From Stercorarius parasiticus (taxonomy: Eukaryota; Chordata; Aves; Charadriiformes; Stercorariidae): a stretch of DNA of 64,000 nt. Numbering within the stretch: position 1 is the stretch's first letter; the number at the start of each line of letters is the position of its first letter. The stretch covers positions 62,001 to 126,000 of the forward strand of contig VWZL01000264.1 in NCBI GenBank assembly GCA_013396915.1. Reading direction: 5' to 3'. The notes under the pieces were generated by a model. That model did not search any database, was not told where the DNA came from, and worked only from the letters and a program-made list of their open reading frames with translations. Shown here piece after piece: positions 53,001 to 64,000 of the stretch. The position numbers and the translations under genes are program-made.

Positions 53001-55200
53001 GTCCTCCCCGTCCACCACTCACACCACAAAGAGCAATCTGAGAGAGGGCCTTGGCAGGCTTCATGTCCACCATAGATCGTTACACAAACCCGTCACACCA
53101 CTTCCAGTGTGTGTTTTACTTTCAGTGCAACAGAAGTTACTCTGAGTGAGTGGCCACAGAAGAAATAACTACTGCTGTGTTCAGCTTTCATTTTTATGTG
53201 TCTGTCTACTGAGTTCAAGATTTTGAAGAAACATAGAGTTACTAAATGTCAGCAGATTATGGACAATCCTAATTTCCCTTCCCCACCCCCAATCACAAAA
53301 AACCAACAAAGGAAACAAGACAAAAACAATAGCAAAGTATTAATAATTCCTATCCCGTGTAAAGCAGAGCTCTACTAGCAGAGGAGAAACACTCTCTTAA
53401 GCATTCCCTTGGGCCCTTCCGTACAGCTAGCCTATTCCCCTCAGCACCTTCCAAATAGAAATGTGACAGAGAGCTATCCCCCTTATAGGGAGGAGAGGAG
53501 GTAACTTTGAAATAAAGACAAACACCAAAGCAGTCACTCTCCAGCTGCCATAGAATACCAGAAAATTAAACAGCGTGGCCAACTTTTGAGATGTGCCTTC
53601 CACAAAAAGGGTGGAAGACATTGCACTATCTAAACAACAACCCAACATATGAACAAATGGGGTTTCTCAGAAAATTGCTTCCCTTCTTCCAGGAAGCTTC
53701 CTTCTCTCCTGAGAAAATAAATATCCTGCAGCAGTGACCACATGCTTAGTTGCATATACAATGAAGATTTCCCTTAATAATTAACTCCAACTCTTTTTTG
53801 GCTTCGGTAACTCCTTATTAAGAACAGTTTTCTTATAAACCAGCACTCATTCATTTGTCATGTTAACTACCTAACTTAACTATTAATAATTAACTTCAAT
53901 AGATTTTGCATGTTTACTTGGCTCTGGCTACTGTTTGATATTTGGGTATCAACTTCATTTAAAACAGTGCAATAGGCTGCATCTATTTTACTAGACACAT
54001 ATCTTAACGTCACTTGGAATATATTTGTATCTAATGCCTTGCTTTAGTGGTTTGTTCAAGAGTGGTTTCTCTAGTTGTAGAAAAGGGCTGAAGCATAAAC
54101 TCATGTTAGAAGGAGGTATCATCCACCAAACACTGGTAATTTATTACGCTGAAAAATTATAGCTGCTGATAAATGTTAGATTATTCAATCAGCAGACATT
54201 GGGCAACACTGTCACTTGCTTGCATGGTGTATTTTACAGATAGTGTTACAGGTAACACAGGACGGAAGTTTGCATGAGATGCAAATACCCAAATAATTAA
54301 CATACCACGACAACATCACCACAGCAGGGTTCTTGGGGGAGGAAATTGTCTTTTCTGTTTCAAGTTTATACCATTCTGTAGTTTAAAACAACAGTGAAGG
54401 GGAACTGGCAAGTACAAAGAAACGAGAGATGAGTTAAAAAAACATTAACTATTTCCTAAAATAACTTTTATGTGGAAATATTTAAGGCATCAGTAGAACT
54501 GTATTAAAACATAAACACTGTATCCACGCATGAAGAGCGGAAGAAAAAAAAAAGAAACCAAACAGTCTTTTTGAAACTGCATAACATTGCTAATTCTATC
54601 TCTTGTCTTGGGGAAGAGATTGGTTTGGGGATTTATTTGTTTAAAATTTAACATTTTCACATCTTAAAAAAAAGTCCATGTAAAAATCATTGCAGTCAGT
54701 CTGAGATGACAAATGCCAAAGATTCAAAAAGCAGAACTTAATCAAAAGAAAAAGAGATCATATGGTTCTAATTGCTATTTGTAGCTTTATTTGCTAAATT
54801 TTGCACTTCAAATTGGCAAGGCTAGAAAATAAGTTTATCTATGTAAATGACAAAGCATGTTGTATTTGTATTTTTATGCTACAGCAGTCCAAGACGAAAA
54901 GAGCAATCAAGCAAGGACAGATATTATCTTTAACCTGACAATCATCTCTTACAACCACCAGGGACGACAGCTGTTCATTTACTGTACAAGAAACAATCCC
55001 TAATTTACAACAAGTTGCTCTGTAACCTCCATCTGTATTTATTAAGCATAGGAAAAAAGGGGTTATAGTACAAAGTAGCCCAAAAGTTGCTATAATTATT
55101 TCATTAAGGCTGAGGCAGAGCAGCAGCACTTCACAGGCATCAGTCCCTGTCCCACGGTGCCTGCGCTCCTACCCCCCACCCCCCTGGCTTTGCAAATAAA

Positions 55201-55621
55201 ATCATAGACTGGTTTGGGTTGGAAAGGACCTTAAGGATCATCCAGTTCCACCCCCCTGCCCTGGGCAGGGACACCTCCCACTAGACCAGGTTGCTCAAAG
55301 CCCCATCCAGCCTGGCCTTGAACACCTCAGGGATGGGGCAGCCACAGCTTCTCTGGGCAACCTGGGATAGTGTCTCACCACCCTCACAGTGAAGAATTTC
55401 TTCCCGATATCTAATCTAAGTCTACCCTCTTTCAGTTTAAAACCATTACCCCTCATCCTATCGCTCCACTCCCTGATCAAGAGCCCCACCCCATCTTTCC
55501 TGTAGCCCCTTCAGGTACTGGAACGGGCTCTAAGGTCTCCCTGGAGCCTTCTCTTCTCCAGGCTGAACAACCCCAACTCTCTCAGCCCGTCTCCATAGCA
55601 GAGGTGCTCCAGCCCTCTGAA
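55201..55621 (-). repeat. CR1 LINE 3' fragment, about 420 bp
   Basis: Reverse-orientation CR1: the plus strand begins with the complement of the tail (ATCATAGACTGG, GGTTGGAAAGGACCTTAAGG) and continues through CACCTCAGGGATGGGGCAGC, CTTCTCTGGGCAACCTGGGA, ACCCTCACAGTGAAGAATTT and TCTCCAGGCTGAACAACCCC, ending near CTCCAGCCCTCTGA. It is the longest CR1 copy in the window and lies about 200 bp from the CpG island. Confidence 0.93.
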
Positions 55622-55623
55622 TA

Positions 55624-55684
55624 AAATAAGCTTCAAAAATGCCTTCAAAAATAAGCTTTCAAAATGAAATAAGCTTCAAAAATC
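55624..55684. repeat. Three degenerate copies of ATAAGCTTCAAAA
   Basis: The motif ATAAGCTT(T)CAAAA occurs near 55628, 55651 and 55669, directly after the CR1 5' truncation point. Confidence 0.7.
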
Positions 55685-55792
55685 CACAAAGCGTACGAGG
55701 ATAATTTAGAACACAGCAAAGCAAAACTTAATCTCAACAGGACAACAAAAACATTCAACCGGTCCCTTGCTTTGCCTTAACAGGTGCCCTTA

Positions 55793-55800
55793 TGACGTGA
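55793..55800. promoter_or_regulatory. CRE-like site TGACGTGA beside the CpG island
   Basis: One mismatch from the palindromic CRE TGACGTCA. It lies at the edge of the CpG island that probably drives ACSL4. Function is inferred from the motif only, and such 8-mers occur by chance. Confidence 0.3.
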
Positions 55801-55814
55801 AATAGAAAAAACAT

Positions 55815-56720
55815 GCCCCGTGCGCAGCGCCGGGCGATGAATCACCCCCCCCGGGCTGCTGAGTGTGCTACATCAGCATCAGCCCATACCCTCGGCCCAG
55901 CCTCCTTCCCCGCATCGCGGCGGGGGGGCTCGGAGGGAGGAGATGGCGCTGCCGGTGCGACGGCGGGCCCACCAACCCCGCCGGGAAGCCGAGACGAGCC
56001 CAGTTGCCGCTGAGGCACGGCGAGGAGCGGAGCTCGCTGCCTCCTCGGCGATGGGCGAGCTGGGCAAGCGAAGCGAGGAGCCCGCTGCCGGCCAGAAGCA
56101 GCGGCGCTGGGCCCCGGCCCGGGGGGGCTGAGGAGGGGACGCGGAGCGAGGGGGGGGCGGCGGCGAGGGAGCCCCGGGGGGACGCTCCTGGCCGCGTTTA
56201 TCCCCGGTAGCCAGCCCNGCAGCCTCCCCGCCGCCTCAGCCTCCCCGCCGCCCGCCACCTGCCGTGGCCGGGGCCAGCTCCTCCCCGGGGCCTACCGCGC
56301 TCCCCCTGCCGCCACCGGGGAGCCGAGCCCGGGCCCCCCGNNNNNNNNNNNNNNNNNNNNNNNNNNNNNNNNNNNNNNGGCCGGTGGCCGGGGGTCCCTG
56401 GGCGAGCTGAGGCGGGGCCGGTGGGCCTCGTCGTGGCGCTGGACGTGTCCCCTCTGCCCGGGGGGGTCCGGAGCGGGGGCCGCCAGCGAGCTTTGGGCAG
56501 AGCTGCCGCCCCGCCCCGCGACGCTGCTTGTTTCCCTCGTGTTGCAGCGGGTCGCGGGGCAGCCAGGCTGCTGTCCCAGAGACCGACGGGCACATGGCGA
56601 AAAGCACCTCAAAGCCCATCGCGGCCGCTCTCCCTGCCCTTGTGGGCAGGCTGGGACTGGGAGCCGTGATGGCGCGAGTCCCACTCTCCCCCGCTGGACG
56701 AGGCAGTGCTGGGGTTCATC
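55815..56720 (-). promoter_or_regulatory. ACSL4: CpG island, probable ACSL4 promoter and first untranslated exon
   Basis: Dense CpG block with GC boxes, G-runs and C-runs, placed upstream of all ACSL4 exons. ACSL4 genes start with untranslated exons in a CpG island, so this is the natural candidate promoter. Exon 1 itself cannot be drawn: the block contains an N at 56218 and 38 Ns at 56341-56378. A candidate minus-strand donor is GCG|GTAGGC near 56290-56296. Many overlapping frames here are products of GC richness. A bidirectional start is possible. Confidence 0.6.
56341..56378. other. Assembly gap (38 N)
   Basis: Run of N inside the GC-rich island. Together with the isolated N at 56218, it marks sequence that was hard to read, typical of very GC-rich avian DNA. 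Confidence 0.99.
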
Positions 56721-56799
56721 ACCCAGCCTTGCCCCACACCGTCAGGGACCAGGGGACCACCAGGCCTAGCCAGAGCCCCCCACGCTCTTTACTCAGAAC

Positions 56800-59700
56800 G
56801 TGAGATGTGGGTTTCATCAGCAGCACTGACGAGAGCAACCGGGATTACTCACAGCGCAGTTCAAAAAGCCAGAGGCCACAAATATCCCTATGATTCATGC
56901 CAGAGTTTGACAGATGGCTTTACGTGTTTTAGAGTCTGAGGCTTCTTCAGAAGAGAACTAGCACAAAATAACTAACTTTTAACAAGACACTTCTTAACAA
57001 TGTGTAAAGGAAGAGGAAACATTTCATGCTCCATCTATGCTGAGCTCAAGTCCAGCGCAATCCTCCCCCATTCCATATGGAGTGGGACAGAGCGTGAAAA
57101 AAGCAAAATTACAAAACAAGCCACAGCTATATTTGGTAACAAGAGCTTGTTCCTATAAAAGACAACACCTTGCAGGAGGCGGCAATTTTCTGGTAACAAC
57201 TGAATATGCCATGTGGATGTTATACTTAATAGTCCTCCTTCTTAGAGGAGCAAAAAGCACATCCCTTCCTCAGAAGGAGGCGGAACTGAATCACTGCGTG
57301 GTTTTTCCTTTGCTTGGGCTATATGAATTCTAGTGCAGTCCGTTATTACTCTCACTTTGTTCTAATTTGTTTCAAAGCCCACTGTTTTGCTTAATGTCAA
57401 ATCATCGCTAATGAGAGGGCCTGGATTGTGCAAGATGCCCAAAGGCACATCTGTTTTATGCAGACTAAATATTTTTTTGACCAAACCTCCATTTATTCAG
57501 GAGAGCCTGGGCAAACAAACTTGCTACAAATCTTTTTTCCAACTAAAACACTGACACATTAGCCTATTTTCTAAGTCTTTCACATAAACAGTATGTGTAA
57601 GAGAATATATTTGTAATTTGTTCCACTATTACATACTTCCTATAGTCTTAAGTTTTGAATCAACTGGGCTTGGATGTACGGTGATGTGTCCTGCTAGTGG
57701 GTAAGGAAGCATGCCCTGTGCCTACGCCAGCTGGTGCGCTGGAATGGCCACCAAGGGCCAGAAGAGAGACCGAGCTAATTCAGTATGCTGTTCCCAACGG
57801 TGGCTGCTCATCTCCTGGGAAGATAAAAAACTCTGTTGCTCAGAGACTTTTAGCTAAAAGTAGTCTATTTCTGCTCTTGACAGACAAATTAATGGAACAA
57901 AAATCCAATTGCCTTCTTAATCCATATAAGCTTCTGGTATCTACAGCTTGATGTAGCTCCACAGTTTAACTTCTTGGTTTGTGAAAATCGCTTCTGGATG
58001 TTTGACCCTTCTGTCTGGTATTTCCATGCGATGCCCCTTGACTTTTGCATTAATTAACCACGAATTATCGTTCTGTCTTAACTCCTTGTTAATGCCACTC
58101 CTTGTTTTATAGATTTGTATCACAGATTCCTTGCACTACTACCTCATTCATCTCTCCTCTAATGTTTTCCAGGTGCAGTTTCATAGTACCTCAAACAAAT
58201 TTAAGTTGGAGCTTCCATCTCTCTACCTCAGACTGCATGTTCTTGCTCCCACATGGATTTCACATGCTCCATGTTGTGTGCTCCTGCAGAGTGCAACTCT
58301 TCCCTCACCTCCTCCTTTATTGGAGGGCCTACTGGAGACCTTACCAGGCCATGGGACCTCCTCATCAACCTCTTCTTGGCCCTGGACAAGCTGGCCTTGT
58401 GTGCCATAGCAAGAAGCTCTATGGGGAATCCTGGTGCCTGCAGGGCTCATCCACTCCTGTCCCCAAGCCAGGCATCATGGAATGACATTCAGGTTCAGTG
58501 GCATTGTCAGGGATGCTCGACAAAACGCTTTGTTTCTTTCAAAAGGATGAACATCCGAGTCAAATTAATGATTTCAGCAAAGTTGGAAACAGATTTCAGT
58601 TAATTACAATCTAAGGAAAAAATATAACCTGTCACATTATACTTACAATAATGAGTCCTAAAATGAAACTCACTCCAGAGAGGGATATCCAAGTGAAGAG
58701 TCAAATGCACCTCATTTTTTGGAGGCTTTAGAAACAGCAAGATGGGAAACCTTCCCTGTAGCTACAGGTATGCAAATGCCTAACTGAATTACATAGGATT
58801 TACTGATGTAGCAGCTGCTCCTTTATTTGTCATACAAAATATTTCTGTTTAAACTAGTCCTTTGAAAGCTTTCAAACTTTTTTTTTTTTTTGAAAGCAAA
58901 GCAGAAACAGATTTATTAGCTCTCTATAAATAAAGCTATGGTCAGCTAGTGATACCCTGAGGATAAGTGGAATACTTCCAAAGGCTTCAAAACAGGTGGC
59001 TAAGAAAAGTGAGCCTATTGTCAGGAAGCTTACATTCGCTACAAGAGCGCAGAAATGCCTTTGCGAACATTTTAAGAGTCCACAAACAAAAATTTAAACT
59101 GTCTTTATATACCAGTATGTCACACGATCTTTAAACCCAAATCTAACTGAAAGGATTTTCGTTCTCCCTCATGTTGCAACTGCTTTGTATCTTTCCAGTA
59201 AGAAAAAACCCAGCAGTGATCTCTGTGGAATGTGACTAGCGTAACACAACTTCCCAGCCAGTGCAATTGCTCTGTACCAATGCTAATTCTCATCCTGATC
59301 ACACAGGTCAAAAAGAAGCAAGAGAAAGCTATGTTGAGGACAGACTAAAGCAAATCTAGAAGGTTTTTGGCCCATGATTCAGGGCAAGCTTGCAAACAGC
59401 CAACAGCTTCTCACCTCATTCCTGATATCAGCAAAGGGATTGCATAATGTTAGCACTTCTAATCTAAGTAGTAAATCAATATTTGGAGCCTTGTGGGTTG
59501 TTTATTTATATTAGGAGCAGTGACTGGTGAAGTCAGCTATTTCTTTGATGCAATCCTGTTTCTTCACAGAGCGTACAGTTAGAATCAAAACAACATAAAA
59601 CAAATTTTGTACACAAACTTTGCCATTCCAAAACAAGTTGCCTCAGTTTTGTCTCAGGCTAGTAAATTTTAATGTCTTCCTTTTTCTTTTTAAAAAAAAA

Positions 59701-62700
59701 TAAAATTGTATTTCTGCTACTTCTCAATAAACTTAGAGCATATAATAAAAAGCTGAAGCACATTAGACCTCCACATTAACTCTGCTCATTGGGGCCAACA
59801 TGCCTTTGTTTGGTCTAGATCTTTTTAAACTGACTCTCAGGTTTTAAAAGACAACAGAACAAAGCCGACATAGCGGTCAGTCATACACATTTGGTGACAC
59901 AAAGAATTCTGGATCTCTCCAAATAAGTGCATTTCAAGGAGGAATTTCAAGTAGGGGGGAACTGAGGAATGGCCTATTGAATAAAGGGCAGTGTTTTAAG
60001 AGAACGGGCCTACTTCCAAATGTGGGAATTGTTTTGTTCTTTGATGCCTTTTGTTCAAGCTAGGTCCATTCCCTTCTTACTCTTATACATGAAACCTGAC
60101 TGGAAAATTATCTGCAAATCTGTTTATAACAGTTGCCATAAAGAAGCAATTTCTATATTTCATATAAAGAATAAAAAATTCTCTATCACATCTAGTATTT
60201 AGAGCCAACATACTGGGCCTTTTGGGGAAGGAGCAGGGGGAAGGTAGAGACAAAGTTCCCTAGGTCTTATGAACTAAAAACCTTTAACCAATTTTGGTAC
60301 CCTGATCTATGCGGATACGACTTCTCATTCTGAGTCATTATTTAGAGCGTGTACAGCAGCTTGCAAGCCTTCAACATACACCTGCATTACGTAATTAAAT
60401 CTTTGTTTTAAGACATATTCCATACATGAAACAGAAACATGTACCTGCTTGCAGACATAACATTTGTATTCTGTAAAAACATCACATTCATTACCTGCTC
60501 AGATCCCTGCAGGGTTTAGAGCTACTTTTTTTTTTCCAGAGGTAATGCCTGACAAGTAACTTTCTGCCTGTTTAGGCAGCAAGAGGGACAACTCACTGTA
60601 GCATTACCCGGATACCTATTATGCCCCACAACGCTTAAATATCTGCAGCATTTCAGAGATTGTGATATACTCAATTAATTCATCAGACATAGGGTGCTGC
60701 CCTACATATCAATACGTACAGCCCAGCAGGCTTCAAAATACCATAGCTGTCATAGCACATGCAGTCGAATTTTGTGCTTGGATTTTGATTCTTTCATACA
60801 AGGGGGCGCTTAGTTCCTTAAAGATCTTGGCTCAAATCATCACTTCGTAGATGGTACCATTGAGATCGGTAGGTTGGCACACTACATAAAGTCAAAGGAG
60901 GATGCAGTTTCAGTGTTGTCTTACTGTACAGTTTATGACAAAACTGAAAAGCCCCATCAGGAGCAGAGCTTTAGAGTATTAGATCCTAAATGGGATGCTG
61001 CATGGACATGGCATTCCTAACTGAAGAACATACATTTTAAGAAAGGAAAGTGGTATTGATAGAGATATTGCTCATCTACACCACAATAAATCTAGGGAAA
61101 GATTTGCCACTCTACATTTAATTTTGTTGGTGCAAACAGTTACATGTCTTATTAGTAGAACATATGCAACTGTACCATCATTAGGCTGCTGTACAAAACA
61201 AAGTACCTAAAACTTTGAACAGCCATTACAAGGAGGACTTTGAGTAGTTCTCACATAATGAAATATGTTCTCATGCTGCTTAGGGACATTCAAAGGAAAG
61301 AAAATAAAATGGTATAAAAATGAAATGTTTTCATAATTTTTCACAAGATCCAGTCTAAGGCGCACAACCACAGTTTGCAATTGCCACAACAGGACAGGTT
61401 TACTATAAAAAGCCCATTAGATTAGGATAGATTATGGCTACAAGGATGCCTAAATAATTGTTTTCTTCTGATCTATTCCACGCTCTTCTCATCAGGATTT
61501 TTTGAGTTTTACAATTTCCTTAAAGGAAATCATAACATTTTGAACACTATGGTGTCCTAATTTAGTATGAAACCATTTGGGGAATTCATTAGCGCGAAGA
61601 CTAAAATTCAGTGAGGACCCTGACCTCAATAATTTTTCTATTTACATATGTCATGGCAGAAGTTTGTCTTGATGGAAACAGCAAGGCCAACCTCCTTACG
61701 GATACTTCTTTCCGCAACTAGTTTTTTTTTTATGTAGAACCTAGGTAGCAAAAAAAAATTACTTTTTCACCTTAACTTTGTTCCAATTTGTCATCTGACC
61801 TCAATTTTTGTAAAAATATGATACTCAATTAAAAGAAAATAACACAAGTCCTAATCATGTATGCCTGTGAGCTGGCTGCGACTTCAGGTACATTTCCAAG
61901 GAATATTTAACAGGCAAGTACAAACAATATCCTCTGCTGTACTCCCATACAAATCACTCTCACGTATTCCTCCGAATTTGTAATGTGAGAAGTAATGTTG
62001 GTAAGATTAGAATGACTCAACTTATTGCTGATCTGTTTGCAGTCATTCCTGTAAGTTTTGGGGACAAATATACATCAGTAGATTTGCATGAAGGACAGAC
62101 ATAATCTTATGTCCAAAACATGTTTCAGTGCATGAAGGAATACCTATTTTAGAATAACTGCCTTCCCATGTAACAATATGACTATTACACAAAGATTAAA
62201 TGGTGTGTTTCTTTGTTTATTGAGGTTTCATTTCTTAAAGCTAAAACAATAAATGAACTCATAGTCCTTAAGACTGACAGACTATGAACTCTTTTCTGTA
62301 CTTATTCATGTAAAATCACATCTAAGAGAAATTTCTGAAAATTACTTGGTGATAAATTGGCAATCTACTTTGCAAGTCTTAAAAAGTCTTCTTATGATTG
62401 TGAAGTCCCTTGTGTAATTTTTTTAAACAAACTGTAAATGACTCTTGGAACATCTGTTTCTATGATTATCTATCCCTATAAGAATCAGTACAAACTGATC
62501 CTGCTTTCATCGGATATACTTTCTTTTTCCGTCAGAGATCACTGTGCCCAGAAGGTGAAATTATGGCATCACAACACAAAACTCCAGCCCAAGGACAGAA
62601 GCATTTTAAGTGCTTTAAATTGAGTAGGTAGCCTTCCAGTCTTAAAATACTCTACACATCCTGTCTAAATTACCACAAGCTGCCAGCCTGCCCTGACATG

Positions 62701-64000
62701 CTCCAGCAGTTCTGCTTCAGCTTGTTCCTGAACTTGTAAGGAAGTCCTTATGAGACAGCCTTGCAGCTTCCATCCTTTCTGTCATGATTTACAAGATGGA
62801 GTACCTGTAAGAATCTCATTTACTCAGCTTGTCAAAATGTCAGGATTTTGTTGGAATTCAAATTATATTATTTTCAGTCTGTCTCTGCAGCAAAACTTTC
62901 AGTCATACCTTGTTTTTTCTAGCAAAACCTCTTTCTTCAGAGGCTGATTGATCACTGCATTGTTTCCCATCAGTCCAACAGAAATCGCCTCCATAGCAGT
63001 GTGGACCATTGAAAAAATAACACAACTTCCAGAAGAGCCTTTTAAAATGTTATTTACGGATGGTTTGCAGTAGTGGTACAGAATCCCTTCTGCAATTTTG
63101 CATATTACACTGAACAGTGTAATAAATATGTATGATTTTGTTTTTCTTGGTCAACTTTTTCAGACCCTTTAGAAGTCACCCACAAAACATTCGCCACATA
63201 CACTTTTATCTCTCCCGTCCAGATATGTCTATACAGGCTGTTGCAAACCTGGACAAAGATGCCAGAGTAACATTCTTCAGTCAACAAGTAGCATTTTTCA
63301 GTCAACATTTCCTTTGCCTAGTAACTTCATTGTCAAAATATTTGGGTCTCAATTGATCTGTTTCCATTCATAAACATTTATGGTACACAAAATGTCTATC
63401 CATGAAAAAAACAGAAATGACATACGAAGGTGAGAAGTACACCTTAATACAGTGTCTTTCAAAAAGATACTTGAGTTCTTATCTTAAAAAGTACATCCCA
63501 GGAGATCAAGGATCAGATTCAGCACTCAGATCTGTAGAGTAAAAGCATTTTTAATGAAGAATCCAGGTGAACTTCAGTCTTTAACACTGCGGTGAAGTTA
63601 ACACCACTGGGACTGCTTTAAATGCTTGCACTTGTGACATTGGCTTCCCTTTTGCAGTTAAAACAGAAGAGAATTCTAGTTACACAATCAGTTTGTCCTA
63701 TCAGTAGGTGCTACCTACTTGTACATGTTGTTCCTCAGGTTTACAAGTAAAGTCATATATGCAAGAAATATTAATAGAATATGCTTCATTTACACAATAC
63801 TTCTAATGACTATGCTTTCATTTCTGTCAGTAGTTCTATTACAAGTTGATTCCTGGAGTCAATTACTTAATCAATTCACATGACACTATATATGCAAATT
63901 GTTTGCAAAAATAATTGTTATTGTTGTAGTAGTTACAGAAGTAAATGCTTGTGGATGAAACCTAGTTCGAATATTGTCAGACACTGGACTTGGGGGCGGG
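56800..64000. other. Intergenic stretch upstream of ACSL4, no gene seen
   Basis: AT-rich DNA without recognisable coding exons. A GC-richer patch at about 58260-58500 has open frames on both strands but no domain I recognise. In mammals TMEM164 lies beyond ACSL4; no TMEM164 coding sequence was found here. Confidence 0.6.

Larger units (their letters stand above)
35906..55200 (-). other. ACSL4: Long 5' intron region of ACSL4, no coding gene seen
   Basis: About 19 kb of AT-rich DNA between the predicted 47-nt exon and the CpG island. It contains two short CR1 tails (40601-40689, 40997-41057), A-rich tracts (such as 47741-47786), and the small palindromic elements listed separately. The longest frame, 145 codons at 47265-47702 on the plus strand, has no recognisable domain. 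The stretch 32621-35858 is equally plain. Confidence 0.65.

Noticed and set aside
55842..56803. Overlapping frames in the 56-kb CpG island, some passing through the N gap
   Set aside because: GC-bias artefacts; several include X residues from Ns and all conflict with each other. No recognisable protein.
58102..58603. Frames of 92 to 127 codons on the plus strand
   Set aside because: Three mutually exclusive phases over the same DNA and no recognisable domain; kept only as a compositional observation.
61515..61529. Near-palindrome TTTCCTTAAAGGAAA
   Set aside because: 15 bp, A/T-dominated; expected several times in a window of this size.

Overview
This is a vertebrate nuclear locus, most likely from a bird. 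The evidence is GT-AG introns, two CpG islands in AT-rich DNA, several CR1 LINE tails (the dominant sauropsid repeat, 5'-truncated with 3' ends of the TTCTATGATTCTATGA type), short introns, and the gene order NXT2(+) / KCNE5(-) / ACSL4(-). That order is the one at human Xq23, which corresponds to avian chromosome 4. Another sauropsid cannot be fully excluded. No prokaryotic system, CRISPR array, provirus or transposase gene was seen.

Layout. 1-2,607 (+): the last three coding exons of NXT2, with the first exon outside the window, then a short 3'UTR to a polyA signal near 2,820. About 2,840-10,150: AT-rich intergenic DNA without a recognisable gene. 10,168-10,745 (-): the intronless KCNE5 gene in its own CpG island, with its polyA signal at 10,168. 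10,950 to about 14,860: intergenic. About 14,860-17,980 (-): the probable ACSL4 3'UTR. 17,981-32,453 (-): fourteen ACSL4 coding exons that join without a phase break into 711 codons plus stop, exactly the length of the long human isoform. 32,454-56,700: the ACSL4 5' region, consisting of the 5'UTR part of the first coding exon, a predicted 47-nt untranslated exon at 35,859-35,905, about 20 kb of further intron, a CR1 copy, and a CpG island at 55.8-56.7 kb. That island is probably the ACSL4 promoter and is interrupted by assembly Ns. 56.8-64 kb: intergenic DNA with no recognisable gene.

The three genes do not form a pathway. NXT2 belongs to mRNA export, KCNE5 is an ancillary subunit of voltage-gated K+ channels, and ACSL4 activates long-chain (arachidonate-preferring) fatty acids to acyl-CoA. 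Their proximity is old synteny.

The points most worth a second look are: the KCNE1-like cytoplasmic tail of this KCNE5, which human KCNE5 has lost; an upstream untranslated ACSL4 exon whose in-frame stop settles the start codon; the gapped CpG island; a 76-nt ACSL4 intron; and three compact inverted or tandem repeat structures deep in the ACSL4 5' intron (48.3, 49.1 and 51.7 kb). I did not find evidence of a novel multi-gene system. Sequence comparisons to other species rest on memory of the families, not on a search.
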